From NCBI GenBank assembly GCA_932294295.1, contig OW028580.1, positions 33,054,136 to 33,118,135 on the forward strand: a stretch of DNA of 64,000 nt. Direction: 5' to 3'. Positions 21,819-33,400 of this stretch are shown piece after piece. The translations under genes were made by a program, and so were the position numbers. Position 1 is the first letter of the stretch, and each line of letters opens with the position of its first letter. Origin of the DNA: Alitta virens. Taxonomy: Eukaryota > Annelida > Polychaeta > Phyllodocida > Nereididae. A model generated the notes under the pieces. It did not search any database and was not told the origin of the DNA. It saw only the letters and a list, made by a program, of their open reading frames with translations.

Positions 21819-22941
21819 TATCAGTATGGCCTAGATCTTCTTCCGATTCTGCAAATACTGACTGATACTTTACTAACTGCCCCTTCAGATGCTGCTTCTC
21901 GCAGTCTAGTAGCATAACTCCAGACTTCTCAAAAAACTCTTGAAGGTGACTCGGCAATTTTTCTCCTGTAACATTCGGAGTTGCATACTCCCACTTTCCA
22001 AGATTAATTCCACTCGATATACGGACATCGCTACCTATTGTGTTAATTACTGGTATCGCAACAGACCCTTCACTCGCATCGGCAACAACTCTGGCCAAAA
22101 GCAGGCCTGGATAACGCTCCCTCAGCTGTGGATCTGTTTCGAAGACTCCCAGCCCTCTCGGTGGAGTAACTTGCACTTTCGTAGACTCCCTGGACTTCAA
22201 AACACCAGCTTCTACTAGTTGCACAGAAACACTCCAACACTCAGCCTCCGAATCTGGTAGAATCAACTCCTGCTTCTCCAAATCTAATACTCCTTTCATC
22301 TTCATCAGAACGTCCATTATTCCTTCTACTCCGAATGAACTAGTGCCAATCTCAGCAACCAACTATTGTGCTTCCCATCTTTTGACTCCTAGGAACAATT
22401 TCCCCGTAAAGACTCCATCAACTGCAACACGGCTACCTCCAACACATCGAAGCCTTGTGGAGTCAACTCCAAGCACTGGCGCGTTCTCCCATCCTCGATA
22501 CCAACGCAAACGAACAACAGACACTTGACTACCGGTGTCGATGAGCAACCTCACAGGCTGGCCATCTATTTCACAATTAATGGACAAACAAGACTGACTA
22601 CTAAGTTGATTAATGAAGACTTCTTTTAAACAACACCAACTTCTCTGGAAAACGTGGACACACGAACTGCAAACTTGATCAATCATTGGGCTAATGTTCA
22701 TTCTCCAAAACAACAACAACATTTGAACGTAGAACAGCAACAACATCCATTTTTCATTTATAACTACAGCTATTGCCGACAGTCCAGGTCTTTGAATTAA
22801 TTCACATGGAATTCTCACTTCCCCTGGAACTGTCTGGACATCAAAATTTCCATTCCCATCTTTGATTGGAGAATCATCTGGAACAACTTCATCAGCAAGA
22901 TTAAATTTGGTTGAATCACTGGAACTATTTACACTTCTCAT
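21727..22941 (-). pseudogene. Aspartic protease and linker region of gypsy pol (broken)
   Basis: Retropepsin that would cut the Gag-Pol polyprotein. The active-site signature LLIDTGSQVSVV is intact, with a downstream partner stretch before a stop at 22363-22365 (TAG). The same frame then resumes (VAEIGTSSFGVEGIMDVL, the flap/C-terminal part) and continues as a 180-residue linker to the RT. A frameshift near 21800 separates this frame from the RT frame. Confidence 0.82.
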
Positions 22942-24383
22942 GGCTTAGTTTTGATCCGGTGATCCTGACACCTAATTGGACACTCTGTCATCCGGTGTTC
23001 AGTACTTGTACAGATGAAACATCTCGGAACTTCTTTCTGATATCCTCTGCCCTTGCTACAATCCCTCATTACATGACCGGATTTTCCGCATTTGTAGCAT
23101 ATAACACCATCACTTCTCGAATCATCTCTGGTGCAATCCCTCACAACATGATCTGATTTTCTGAACTTAAAGCATGTCACACCATCACTTCTCGAACCAT
23201 CTCTGCAGTCTCTGGCAATGTGTCCCTTTTTGCCACATCTATAGCATTTGTAAGATGCAATATTCTGATTCACACTAGCTTTACAGTCTCTGGCAATATG
23301 TCCCTTTTTCCCACATCTGTAGCAGGTGTAAGAAACAGTGCTCGGAGAAACAGTACTCCCTTGAGGAACCATGTCACTAGATTGAAGCGCATAAACAGCC
23401 TTTCGACCTCCACTGTCGCTACTGCGATCCTTCCCGGAGCGCCTCTTCGTAACTGCCTCATATGACACTGCTACACTGCTACAGCTTCCTCCAAAGTGTG
23501 AACATTTCTACTCAGAAGATGAACTTGTACGTCTGTCTCAAATGCACAAGAGAATGCCTGCAACGTCATAGTTTCCTGCATGTCACATGTAATACCTGGA
23601 AAAGCCTTTCCAACCAAACACCAAAGATCATCCTTGAGTTCATACACAGTCTCTTTCGGCCTCCGGCTCTAGAAGACAATAAGGTCTGATAACTCTCCGG
23701 TGGTCCATCTCCAAATCTTTGTCCCAAAAGCATAATCAGCCTCTGGTAGTTTGCACAGTCAGTTTCTGGTAACTCCGCATAGAACTTCTGGGCCGACTTC
23801 GTAAGACAACAGCTTAACATTCTGGTCTTGGTCTCAAGATTCCATCCTGCGATCTGGGCAAAATGGGGAGGTTGTGTTGATACTCGAATGGGTGACTCCG
23901 CATTCCTATAGTCTGCTTCCCCCCTCCGGAGTTGTACTCCGTACTTTGCATCCTTGCTTCAATTCTCCTTAATTTCTCCAATAAAAATTCCATCTGCTCT
24001 GCCAATGGTCCTTCTTCTTGTCTCCTGGAATCAGCTCCCCAACCTCTGTTCAGCCCTGAAGAATCTCCAATTTTCTCAAAGTCCAATCCTCTCCTGGATA
24101 TCCCTGCTGCTCCCTGGGACAATGGCAGATTGTCACCTACTCCGTCTTCCTGACTCTGCATCCTTGTCGCACGTTCTCCAGCAACCTGTTCATCAGAACA
24201 TTCCCCAGAACCTTTACTATGACTGACGAAATGTCCTAACTTTTCCAGCGATGCCATTCCTTGCCCTGGAATCTTGTGTGAGCGCAGATCATAAGATAAA
24301 GATGGATTAGTCGATAGAGGCTTCAGCAACGTTGTATCTTCATCCATTCGAAACAAGCTGTTGTCGTCTTCAAGTTCAGCCAT
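22938..24383 (-). pseudogene. gag: gag of the gypsy element (frameshifted)
   Basis: Encodes the structural protein that packages element RNA. The ATG at 24383 starts an N-terminal region beginning MAELEDDNS with a predicted amphipathic stretch (EFLLEKLRRIEARM). A frame change near 23820 leads into a capsid-like segment (KSAQKFYAELP, LGQRFGDGPPESY). A second frame change follows before the nucleocapsid part at 23468-22938. The nucleocapsid has five zinc knuckles, four of CX2CX4HX4C type such as CYRCGKKGHIARDC. The third has lost a cysteine (CFKFRKSDHVVRDC). The array is longer than the usual one or two knuckles. Confidence 0.85.
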
Positions 24384-24469
24384 CTTTACCACTCTTATTA
24401 CTCCGACTGCAAAGATTCTGCTTCTCCGAAATCAGTCCCTCTCGACCCTGTCGACAGCTCCAATTAATA

Positions 24470-26298
24470 TATGACGATTTTCCTAATTTAGTTGACTGCG
24501 CCAATAATTATGCAACCTCCTACTCCCTGGTTGCTTTAATTATGATGTTATGTTTGAAGTTGCAATTAGGTGTAAATCTCTTTAGCCGGTAGAACCTTAG
24601 ATGTGGGCTTTCCTTAAGAGTTGCCCACAGGCTGTTTCGGGACTGCAACAAGTTCTGACTGGCTGAAACTCGGCGTAATTACTCAAGTACCTATGATGGA
24701 GTAAACAGAGTCATTGAAGTAAAGTTTAGAATCTTTATTGCAACAATAGTTTTGCACCAGTCATTTCGGTCTGACAAATCGGTGTAAAATCGGGTCTTGG
24801 AGTAAACAGGTCTCCTTGTCGGTGTGATTGGCCTTGTTTGGAACCTCAATCCTCAGCCACCAACCAAATCTCGAACCACCACTAGTTTCACCAACCACGA
24901 ACACTGCTCCAATAGTAAAGATGCAATTCTACAGAATAATTAGGGTTGACAATCACTCCAACGTACAACTGCACATAGAATCCAAGAGCAACTTCTTAGA
25001 TGAACCGATGATCCCCACTTTCGGAACACTTCTCGGAGCAACCTCGGAGATAAGTTGATGACTTCCACTCAGATCACGGACTTAGAATACAACAAGGAAC
25101 AACCTCGGAGTAATTTACATAACAACTACAGCTATTATATACTTTCGGAGTATCCTCGGATTCGGCTCGGTGATTGCCGCCAAGAACCTGAACTTAGGAG
25201 TAAATTCGCTACACAGCTAACACTCTCGGAGCGATCTACCTACTTCTACTAGTTTCGCATCTCAGAGTAAACACACCTCAGCTACGGTTCCCGGAGCACA
25301 CCTCGGAGTAAAGTGGATCTCTGTTACCACTACTGCTACACCTCCGACAAAAGCAACACACCTCTCGGAGCAATCACAATGGAACCTGGAACCTCGGAGC
25401 ACACCTCGGAGCAATCTCACTGGAACCTAGAACCTCGGAGCATGACTCGGAGCAATCCTGGAGCACACCTCGAAGCACACTGTATAAACTACTGCACTGG
25501 GAATACGTCTGCTACAATTCTGTTACAGCTCCACACTACTCCCAGTCTGAAATAAAATATAATTTCCAGCTACTCCGAATTTCAACTCACCACAACATCT
25601 TCTTCACTGACACCTCAGCAAACTGACCCCGAACTCTCCAGATCTCAGAGTTATATAGCATGACCAACTTCGTAGTCAACGAAAAGACGTTAGTTACCAT
25701 CCATATTTGGCACCAAATGACATCATGGGACGTCAGCATTCACAGCACATCACGCCATCTTGTGTAAAATTCACTTACCACATTCACAATGCAGCTAAGC
25801 CAGTAAAACTGAAGTTCAGCTTAACAAAGGCTTGTAATATTCAGAAATAGAGAAGAAATACAGTTGCAATCTCTCATTATAGCCCAGTATTAAAGTATTA
25901 AAGACATTTTATTATGTTCTGATAGCAGAAATTACAATTTATTATCGCCGTACATTGCGTTGTCAAAACCGGCATTCGCATCGTTTTTGGTGTTTTCGGG
26001 CTAAAATCAGTACAAACGCTCTCAATTATTGTTGAAATTGGTTTTCTCAGCTATTTTCATCATTGCACAAATTTGTCAGACTCAAATAATTTATTTAACA
26101 GTGTTTTTAGTAGATCATAGCATCGCTTCGTCAACTTCCGTTTTGTGGATTTTCACTTCCTGCTTGTCATATTTTTACCGCTTCATTGATGATATTTAAG
26201 GTATTTCTAGCCAATGACAGTGCTCAAACATAAGATCTAACATGATTCTGCTTCGTTCCACACTCTTCTTTGCCTTAGTTTTATTCTGCATCATTTCA
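24470..26298 (-). repeat. 5' LTR of the gypsy element
   Basis: This is the partner of the 3' LTR, about 1.83 kb. The inner end reads TATGACGATT where the other copy reads TGTGACGATT. The CTCGGAGCA-type array (about 25020-25480) has fewer units than in the 3' LTR. The two LTRs match over most of their length by eye, so the insertion is not ancient, though I have not computed the divergence. Confidence 0.92.
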
Positions 26299-26302
26299 GT
26301 AT

Positions 26303-29300
26303 AAATATGCATAATATTACTTTGATATATTTTATATGGAAAATGAGACAAAAATAAATTGTGTGGAGGCTGTGACAGTCACCTTAGTTCACTTAAGCTA
26401 GTCAAACTGTTCATATGTAGTTATACACAAAGTAAGAGTATATTTTCCAAAAAATCCAACTTTTCTTCGTATAATTTAGTAGCAATGAGACTGTTAAGAA
26501 TTCTCAAAATTAAGCTTTAAATAGCTAATGTAAGAAACTGTTATAATGATTGCTTTTGAATACAGTAATAGCAATTAACATCCTTGTGAGTTGAATGAAA
26601 TATGTTATGGTGTGGAAAATGTTTCCCAACTGTGTTCTTGTGATTATATTTTTGTCCACCATTCATTATTTAGGCTGTGCTGTGTGATTATTTTATTCCT
26701 TGCCAAATGTGCCTGCCAGCTGATGAAATGTGCCTGTATGGAAGGAAACCTGAACCTGCATCTAAGCACTCTTTCCACTTGTGTAAAAAGAATTCCTCTC
26801 CAAATGTGCCTTTCTCTCCAAATGTGCCTTCCCCTCCAAATGTGCCTGCCACTTTATGAAATATGCCTGTATGGAAGGAAAACTGTACTGCATTCTAGCA
26901 CTTTTTCCACTTGTGTAAAAAGAATTCCTCTCCAAATGTGCCTTTCTCTCCAAATGTGCCTTCCCCTCCAAATGTGCCTGCCACTTTATGAAATATGCCT
27001 GTATGGAAGGAAAACTGTACTGCATTCTAGCACTTTTTCCACTTGTGTAAAAAGAATTCCTCTCCAAATGTGCCTTTCTCTCCAAATGTGCCTTCCCCTC
27101 CAAATGTGCCCGCCACTTTATGAAATATGCCTGTATGGAAGGAAAACTGTACTGCATTCTAGCACTTTTTCCACTTGTGTAAAAAGAATTTCTCTCCAAA
27201 TGTGCCTTTCTCTCCAAATGTGCCTTCCCCTCCAAATGTGCCCGCCACTTTATGAAATATGCCTGTATGGAAGGAAAACTGTACTGCATTCTAGCACTTT
27301 TTCCACTTGTAAAATAAGTAATTCCTGGCAAAACGTGCTTGCCAGATGATGAAACGTGCCTGCATGGGAGCAAAGTTCCCGGTTCCTGCACTTTATCCAC
27401 CCCTGGGTTTAGCACCAGCAATAAGTACATAGAATAAACAAAAGAATCATAGCATAGTGACATTTGCAAAAACCTATGAAATTCATGTTTCCTGCCGTTA
27501 ATTGTCCAGGTATGCAACAGGTAGATTTGAGTTGACCCTGTGAGCTTACAATAACGCATAATACTCTGACACAATGCCAACTATCAATTTTCACTAATGT
27601 ACTAACTTTAATGTTCTTTAGCTGATTGGTGTTATTCAGTTGGGTTTTGTCATATAGTGTGACCATAATTTTAGATTTAGCTTGCCCTCATTTGCGTCTG
27701 ATTACTTTAATTATTGATGATTGTTAAAACACAGTGAAACAAATTCACCTAGTGCATCAGTAACTCATTTTTCTCTACTGGGCGTTTATGTTATCTAATT
27801 CCAATAGATATCTTTCATTATTATACAGGAGACACGTTATAAGAAAATGGTGTTCTGTTTCAATTTCTCTTGTGTTGCAGCATATACATAGTCTTTCCTC
27901 CTGTTTCTATCACAAGGTTATGTGAACTTATTCTAAATTAGTGATTTATGTTTGTGGGGGTGGAGACAAAAGTTTCAAACTGAATTTAATCTTGGAAGAG
28001 TTTGTTTGTTCTTAGCTTCAGGTTAGTTTCTGTGTTGTTTATTTGTTCTAAGGTAATTCTATTTCACTTCCCTGTAGTCCAGGGAATTTATCCTGTAAAC
28101 TTTACACTGATCCTAATAACTGGTGACCTTTGTGTTTACTATTGTCCATAGCAAGGAAATACTTTTGCAATCTAAATTTTAAAAGTGAAATGAGCAATAA
28201 CGATTAATTTTAATTTCTTACCTAATAAGATGTTTTAGTCTCATTTGGTCTGTAAGTTGTGCTTAGTAGTGTTTGGATTGTTGAGTCTAGTTGCACGTAG
28301 TATAATGAAATGTATATGCTATATAGTGAAAGACTTCACTTCTTTAGGGGCTGAGGGGTGGGGAGTGAGGTGTCTCTCCTCTCCTATTTATTACAGAACA
28401 ATGCTAAGTTGTATTACATGCTAAGTATTATGAGCATGTGAATTTCATCTAAGCTCTCAAATGCATTACAGAAAATGCTAAGTTGTAAGAGCATGTGAAT
28501 TTCATCTAAGAGAGCTTAAAATTATGAGGGTAAGATTCATGAGTGAGATGAAGATCAGGCACTATGCCCCTTCACAACTCAGACCCTGGCGGAGTGAAGT
28601 TTATCATCATTTCTATTCCTCTTTGCGTTGTATTGAAACTAATTCCAATTTATTTTAAAATTAACATATTTTTTCTGATCTTCATCTCACTCATCTCACA
28701 CTCATAATTTTTCATGTAACTTGTGGTCTCAAAATAACTTTTGAATTAAGTTCTGAGACCACCAGTCATCATCATTATTGTCAAAATAAGTTTTTCCTTA
28801 ATTATAACAATAAAGAATCATATCAATTAAAAAAAAATAATCTGTATGGAGGCTCTCTTTAGTTGGTATTGTTTATATGTGATGCTCTGTTCATCCCAGA
28901 TGTAGATTATTTGTTTCGGATAAGATATTTCTGATGATTGACACTGATTGTACATTGTACTGATACTTAATTGCTTAATAAGATGATTTCAAAGTCAAAC
29001 TCCGCAAAAACGAGTGAAATCTGAATAGAGACTTTTATTGGAGCATGCTCATGTTGCTAATTCCGAGTGTCCTCTCCTGGTCTAATTTCTCCGAGGTATC
29101 ACATTATTGATTTAGCTCATGTCAGTGTGGAGAGCTTGAATTGATTATCATAGAGCCCTCCTAGCTGTTATGAAAATGGCTAAAAAGGAACCAGAAGACT
29201 TGAACTCTGCAGGTGTTAAACATCTTAAAACAGAATGTCACAGATGTGTAGTAAATTGAGGGGTCTACATGGGTCCCAAAAATAGAAAGCACTGTCCCAT

Positions 29301-30437
29301 ATCGCCATTGAAGAGAAAATCTGATGTCCCATGTCACTTTTTAACTAAATAAATTATAACTAAGCATATAAAAATGTGTTCTGTTACTTATTAAGGAGAT
29401 ATTCCTCTTATGTCCTTTCATAATTTAAGAGCTCCAGTGTCACTTTGTCGCCATGGTGATTTTGTTGATTTTTACCCATGCAAACCCCTAAATTGCAACT
29501 TTTCCAAACATTTCAATTGATTTAAAAGCCGTCAGACCACACAGGAGAGATGTGCGAGTCAACAATTTTAATTTTGGAATTTGAATCTAAAAATTTGAAA
29601 ATCCAGATATGAAATAACTAGTCCACCCAGGGCACCAGGGCAGTCTGATATCACCCAGCTTCATGCTTAGTTGGCCTTTTGTTGCTTCAAACAATGCATT
29701 GTACATAAAACACACAATCCCAAAGTAAATTAATTTCAGTTTGTTTTATTAGTTTGAAATAAACATCACAGACTTGTATTGTAAAATACAACTTAGGCAT
29801 ATTTTTTTTTATGAGTGATGACATTTAATTAACAAATAACATGTTGCAATTAAGTCATTTGCACCAACAAACCAACCCAATTCTTATTTTAAAAATAAAA
29901 TAAAATACAGAATCCCTTAACAAATGTATATCCTACATTCTCATCAAACAAGCAAACAAACACAATACTCTAGATATATAATTCTATTGTATTTGCAATG
30001 ACTTTTGGCTTACTTGTAGATAAATTGTATTGCTCCCGGAGTCACTGTATACTGCTGTATATATTAAATGATTTGACGACTTGCAACTGATATACATTGT
30101 AAGCGGAATAATGTTGCAATAAACATGGAGGGTGTTACACATTTGACATCATTCAAAATTGTATACAAATCATCGCACAATATTGAAATAATAACAGGAT
30201 GCAGTGGAAGACCAAGACAAACAAACATGACTAAATGTTATCGATTTTGCAACATAATATTTATGCGTATCAGTTTTATGTACTGCATAGTGTTTGTAAT
30301 TGATTTATCCAAGAATATGTTACATTTTAAATTTTGATTATGTTGCCAAATTTGGTGACTGTATGTCATGCGTTCAATTACTATGAATAACACAAAAAAT
30401 GGAGCTATTAATCTTCTGCAGAAGACGACGAATGAAA
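26303..30437. other. Intergenic, downstream of the glycosyltransferase gene; no gene seen
   Basis: It contains the 132-bp array (26700-27340). An inverted repeat pairs about 28517-28556 with 28672-28712 (ATGAGTGAGATGAAGATCAG and its complement). Nearby is a direct repeat (ATGCTAAGTTGTA with GAGCATGTGAATTTCATCTA, about 28400-28500). TTTATT at 29745-29750 would be an AATAAA for the minus-strand glycosyltransferase. No supported exon. Confidence 0.45.
26700..27340. repeat. 132-bp tandem array, about four and a half copies
   Basis: The marker AATTCCTCTCCAAATGTGCC recurs at 26791, 26923, 27055 and (one change) 27187, exactly 132 bp apart. Each unit has three internal copies of a CTCCAAATGTGCC sub-repeat. 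Because 132 is divisible by three, frames stay open on both strands (252 codons plus, 272 codons minus). The flanking half-units are more diverged. I treat it as a minisatellite, not a gene, since neither translation resembles a known family. Confidence 0.85.
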
Positions 30438-33400
30438 TCACCGATTTCTTGAATTTTTGGAATTAACGGCTTGTTGGAATGACCTGTAGAGGTTTTCGGC
30501 ACATCTGAAAATTTAATCACAGCACTAGCAATAATGCACATTCCACACAATTCTGTAAAGGATGCTATAAAAAAATATAATAATAATTTAAAAAAAAAGT
30601 ATATTTTAAACATGTAGCCTTTAAAGAAGTAAATGCATATATATATATGTATGACAGTTTTTGTTAATGTATAGTTAGTAGTTATCCCTGCCAGGCTTTA
30701 TTTTCTTAGACATGCCAAGTCTCACATCGATAGTCTCACACATTCGGTTGCTGTCTCACTCCTGGATTTGAGTATTTTCTTCATATTTTAATTTAACTCG
30801 CGCAGTGAGGACCAGAATAAACCAGAATAAATCTTTAACATTTTAATGTAAACTGGTTGGAATTAAAGAGCCAAAACTCACACATTCACCACTCAAGAAC
30901 TTGCCTTAGTCAGTGTCTGATAATTTCAATGTGCTATTTTTACTTTGGCCAAATTAATAATAATTTGTTAATTAAAACTTAGTGTAGTTGTACACATACT
31001 GGTAGTAGTTTCCAATCTTCTTGTAATCGTGTATGGGGTGTGGAATATGGAGCACAAAATGTTGAGGATCCACTTGATAGTCAAACCTGTTTCAATCAAA
31101 AATCGATAAAAGTGATAAATATTACACAAAACTTCATAAATTCCTAGTGAGTGGGCGACCTGACACGTTGACTCTTTTGACAAGCTGTTGCTAATAATCT
31201 ATTATAAGCAAAACAAAGAAACATTTGGCTTTATTTTGACAGTTCATGTTTATTTAGCCAACCTGTATCCACACTATAAAGTTTCTGGACTCCATAAACA
31301 GCACATGACATAAAGCTTTTCAAATTAGCATAGTACTGACATAGATATTCTGCTATGTTGGGCAAAAAAAATAATTAATCACTTGTCTTGATCAGTAGTT
31401 AAAAAAATGTTCTGCCATCTAGGTGACACAGGGTCATATATATACACCACTGAAGTTAATCAGTAATTTTGTAAAGTTATTAAATATTGTTTATATGTAG
31501 TGTTTGTGTGAACTTTTATTTTTTTTTAAAGTGGGGGAAGACTAATAAAGGGAAGACTAATAAAGGCAGCGGCAGCATGGCGATTAAACAGCATCAAATA
31601 GAATCTTTTTGTTTGTCCAATAAGTGAATACACTGCATGCACTATTAAATACTTTTGCTCACAAATGCAACTCACCGTAAGGCATGTAAATGGTGCAAAT
31701 AAGACATTTTGTCTCTGAGTCGCCCGACAAATCTCTCGTCATATTGCGGTAGACCTTCTGTCTTCACTACGACGTAAGGTTCAAAACTGTCTTGCCATTC
31801 TGAAATCTGAGAGACAAGGAATTCTTTCCTGAGAGAATTACATAGACAAATGAATCATGCATTGCATTAGTACGAAGTTCCGTTACAGTTCAGCGGTACT
31901 TCACGAGGAGGCTTTCTGGTCTAAAGGACATTGCATACATGGAACGATTGTCTCTTCTAAATTTAAACACACTTGAATGTTGAAGAATCCAGGCTGACCT
32001 GATGTCTACTCATCTCACTGATATGAATATTCAAAACTCTTTTAGATATAGTAGTAACCACAGAGGTCACGGTTAACATTTATTTCACTTATTATAGCCA
32101 GACTGATAAGAAAATAGAACGGTCTTGACCCTGATATTGTCAATTTCAGTCTTAAAAAATGTACAGGTGCTATTAATAGTCAAAGCTTTTTTGGTAAGGG
32201 GAGTTTGTATGTCACCTGACCTTTGCACCCCTATGATTTTGTTGTTGTTGATTCATGTAATTTTTATCAGTAAATATCAACCAAAAAATGATGATCATAT
32301 ATAATATTATATGAGATATATTTTAGGCTTTTTAATTTTAAAGTATTTGAGATTATTGTCTTACCTTATATCTTTCTTTGGCTGTCTTCCAATATGTAAA
32401 ATTTGTTGCATGATGGAACCCATTGCTAAAAATTGAAAAAAATAATATATTTTTTTAAATTACCATTTATTACACGAGTCAGAATCCCTGTATTGCTAGA
32501 AGTTCATGATTTAGCAATGTTTAAAGCAAAACATAACGGACAGTAAATTTATCACTAGCTGGTTTTTAGTGAGTGAATGATGTCTTGACGCAAGACCCTC
32601 GATCACACCTTTCCGCAGGAGAGGGCCTTGGAGAGCAAGCAATTTGAGAGTGTAGAAAGGTTGATATTAATCATAAGATAACAATAGGCCAAGTCCCTGT
32701 ACCAAATAAGACGATGCAAAGTCTTATCGCACAAATTTTAAAGAACCACTTTATTCGCCGCTTAGTTAAATTTTACTTGCGTAGTGATTGACCTACTTCC
32801 TTGCCATCTCGCAATGCTTTGAAATCTACTAGACCCTCACCTACGCCGCGACCTTAGGGTCTAGGCCTAGGCTGGAGTGAATGTGTCTCACTTACATATC
32901 ATGGAATGGCTGAAGTCTTTCTTTTGCCCACTCCGAAATTAATTCTCTTTTATTTCCAGGGAATTCCATGGTGTTGTTTTGAAGATATTGGAAAGCAGGT
33001 ATCACCAGAGCCTAAAAGATAAACATAGATCATGACAGCGACAACCCTCAGCTGGATGTGAACTGAGGTGAGTAAGCATTTATTTTGGTAATCAATGATA
33101 GTCTTTACAAGATGCGTCACAAGACCAAAATATCATTTAGTACATGATAATTTTCCTACAAGATATATATTACAGAAGCAGATTTTTAGAAATAAGGAAA
33201 ATGTTTACAATTTCAACTTTGGCAGTATGTAGGCAGCTTAAGTGAGACATGTGACATCACAAAGCAGTTATTATTATGACAATGACAATGACAGTTTTTA
33301 TTGCTCCTTAAATATCGCATAACAGTAATTACATATTATAGGGAACTGCAAGCCTGCAAGCCTGCAACTATTGCCTACAGTTACCCGATCCCTGGTCTTA

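Larger units (their letters stand above)
16044..26302 (-). mobile_element. Full-length inactivated Ty3/gypsy LTR retrotransposon
   Basis: The element is 10.25 kb, in minus-strand orientation, with LTRs at 24470-26298 (5') and 16048-17955 (3'). It is flanked by the 4-bp duplication GTAT (16044-16047 and 26299-26302). Order on the minus strand is 5' LTR, possible primer-binding site (TTGGAGCTGTCGAC, a few bases inside the LTR), gag with CCHC knuckles, protease, RT, RNase H, integrase, extra ORF, a 28-33-bp tandem repeat, a purine tract next to 17956, 3' LTR. Protease-RT-RNase H-integrase order places it with Ty3/gypsy rather than copia. Coding lesions: frameshifts in gag, a stop at 22363-22365, a frameshift near 21800, stops at 20688-20690 and 20238-20240, and frameshifts near 19730 and 19480. 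It cannot encode its own proteins now. Confidence 0.93.

Noticed and set aside
26591..27580. 252-aa plus and 272-aa minus frames
   Set aside because: Both follow from a 132-bp tandem repeat whose length is a multiple of three; neither resembles a protein family.
30374..30613. Alternative last-exon frame reading VPKTSTGHSNKPLIPKI for the GT49 gene
   Set aside because: It needs the wrong phase after the exon at 31000. The in-phase reading gives QCAENLYRSFQQAV, which matches the B4GAT1 tail, and stops at 30438.
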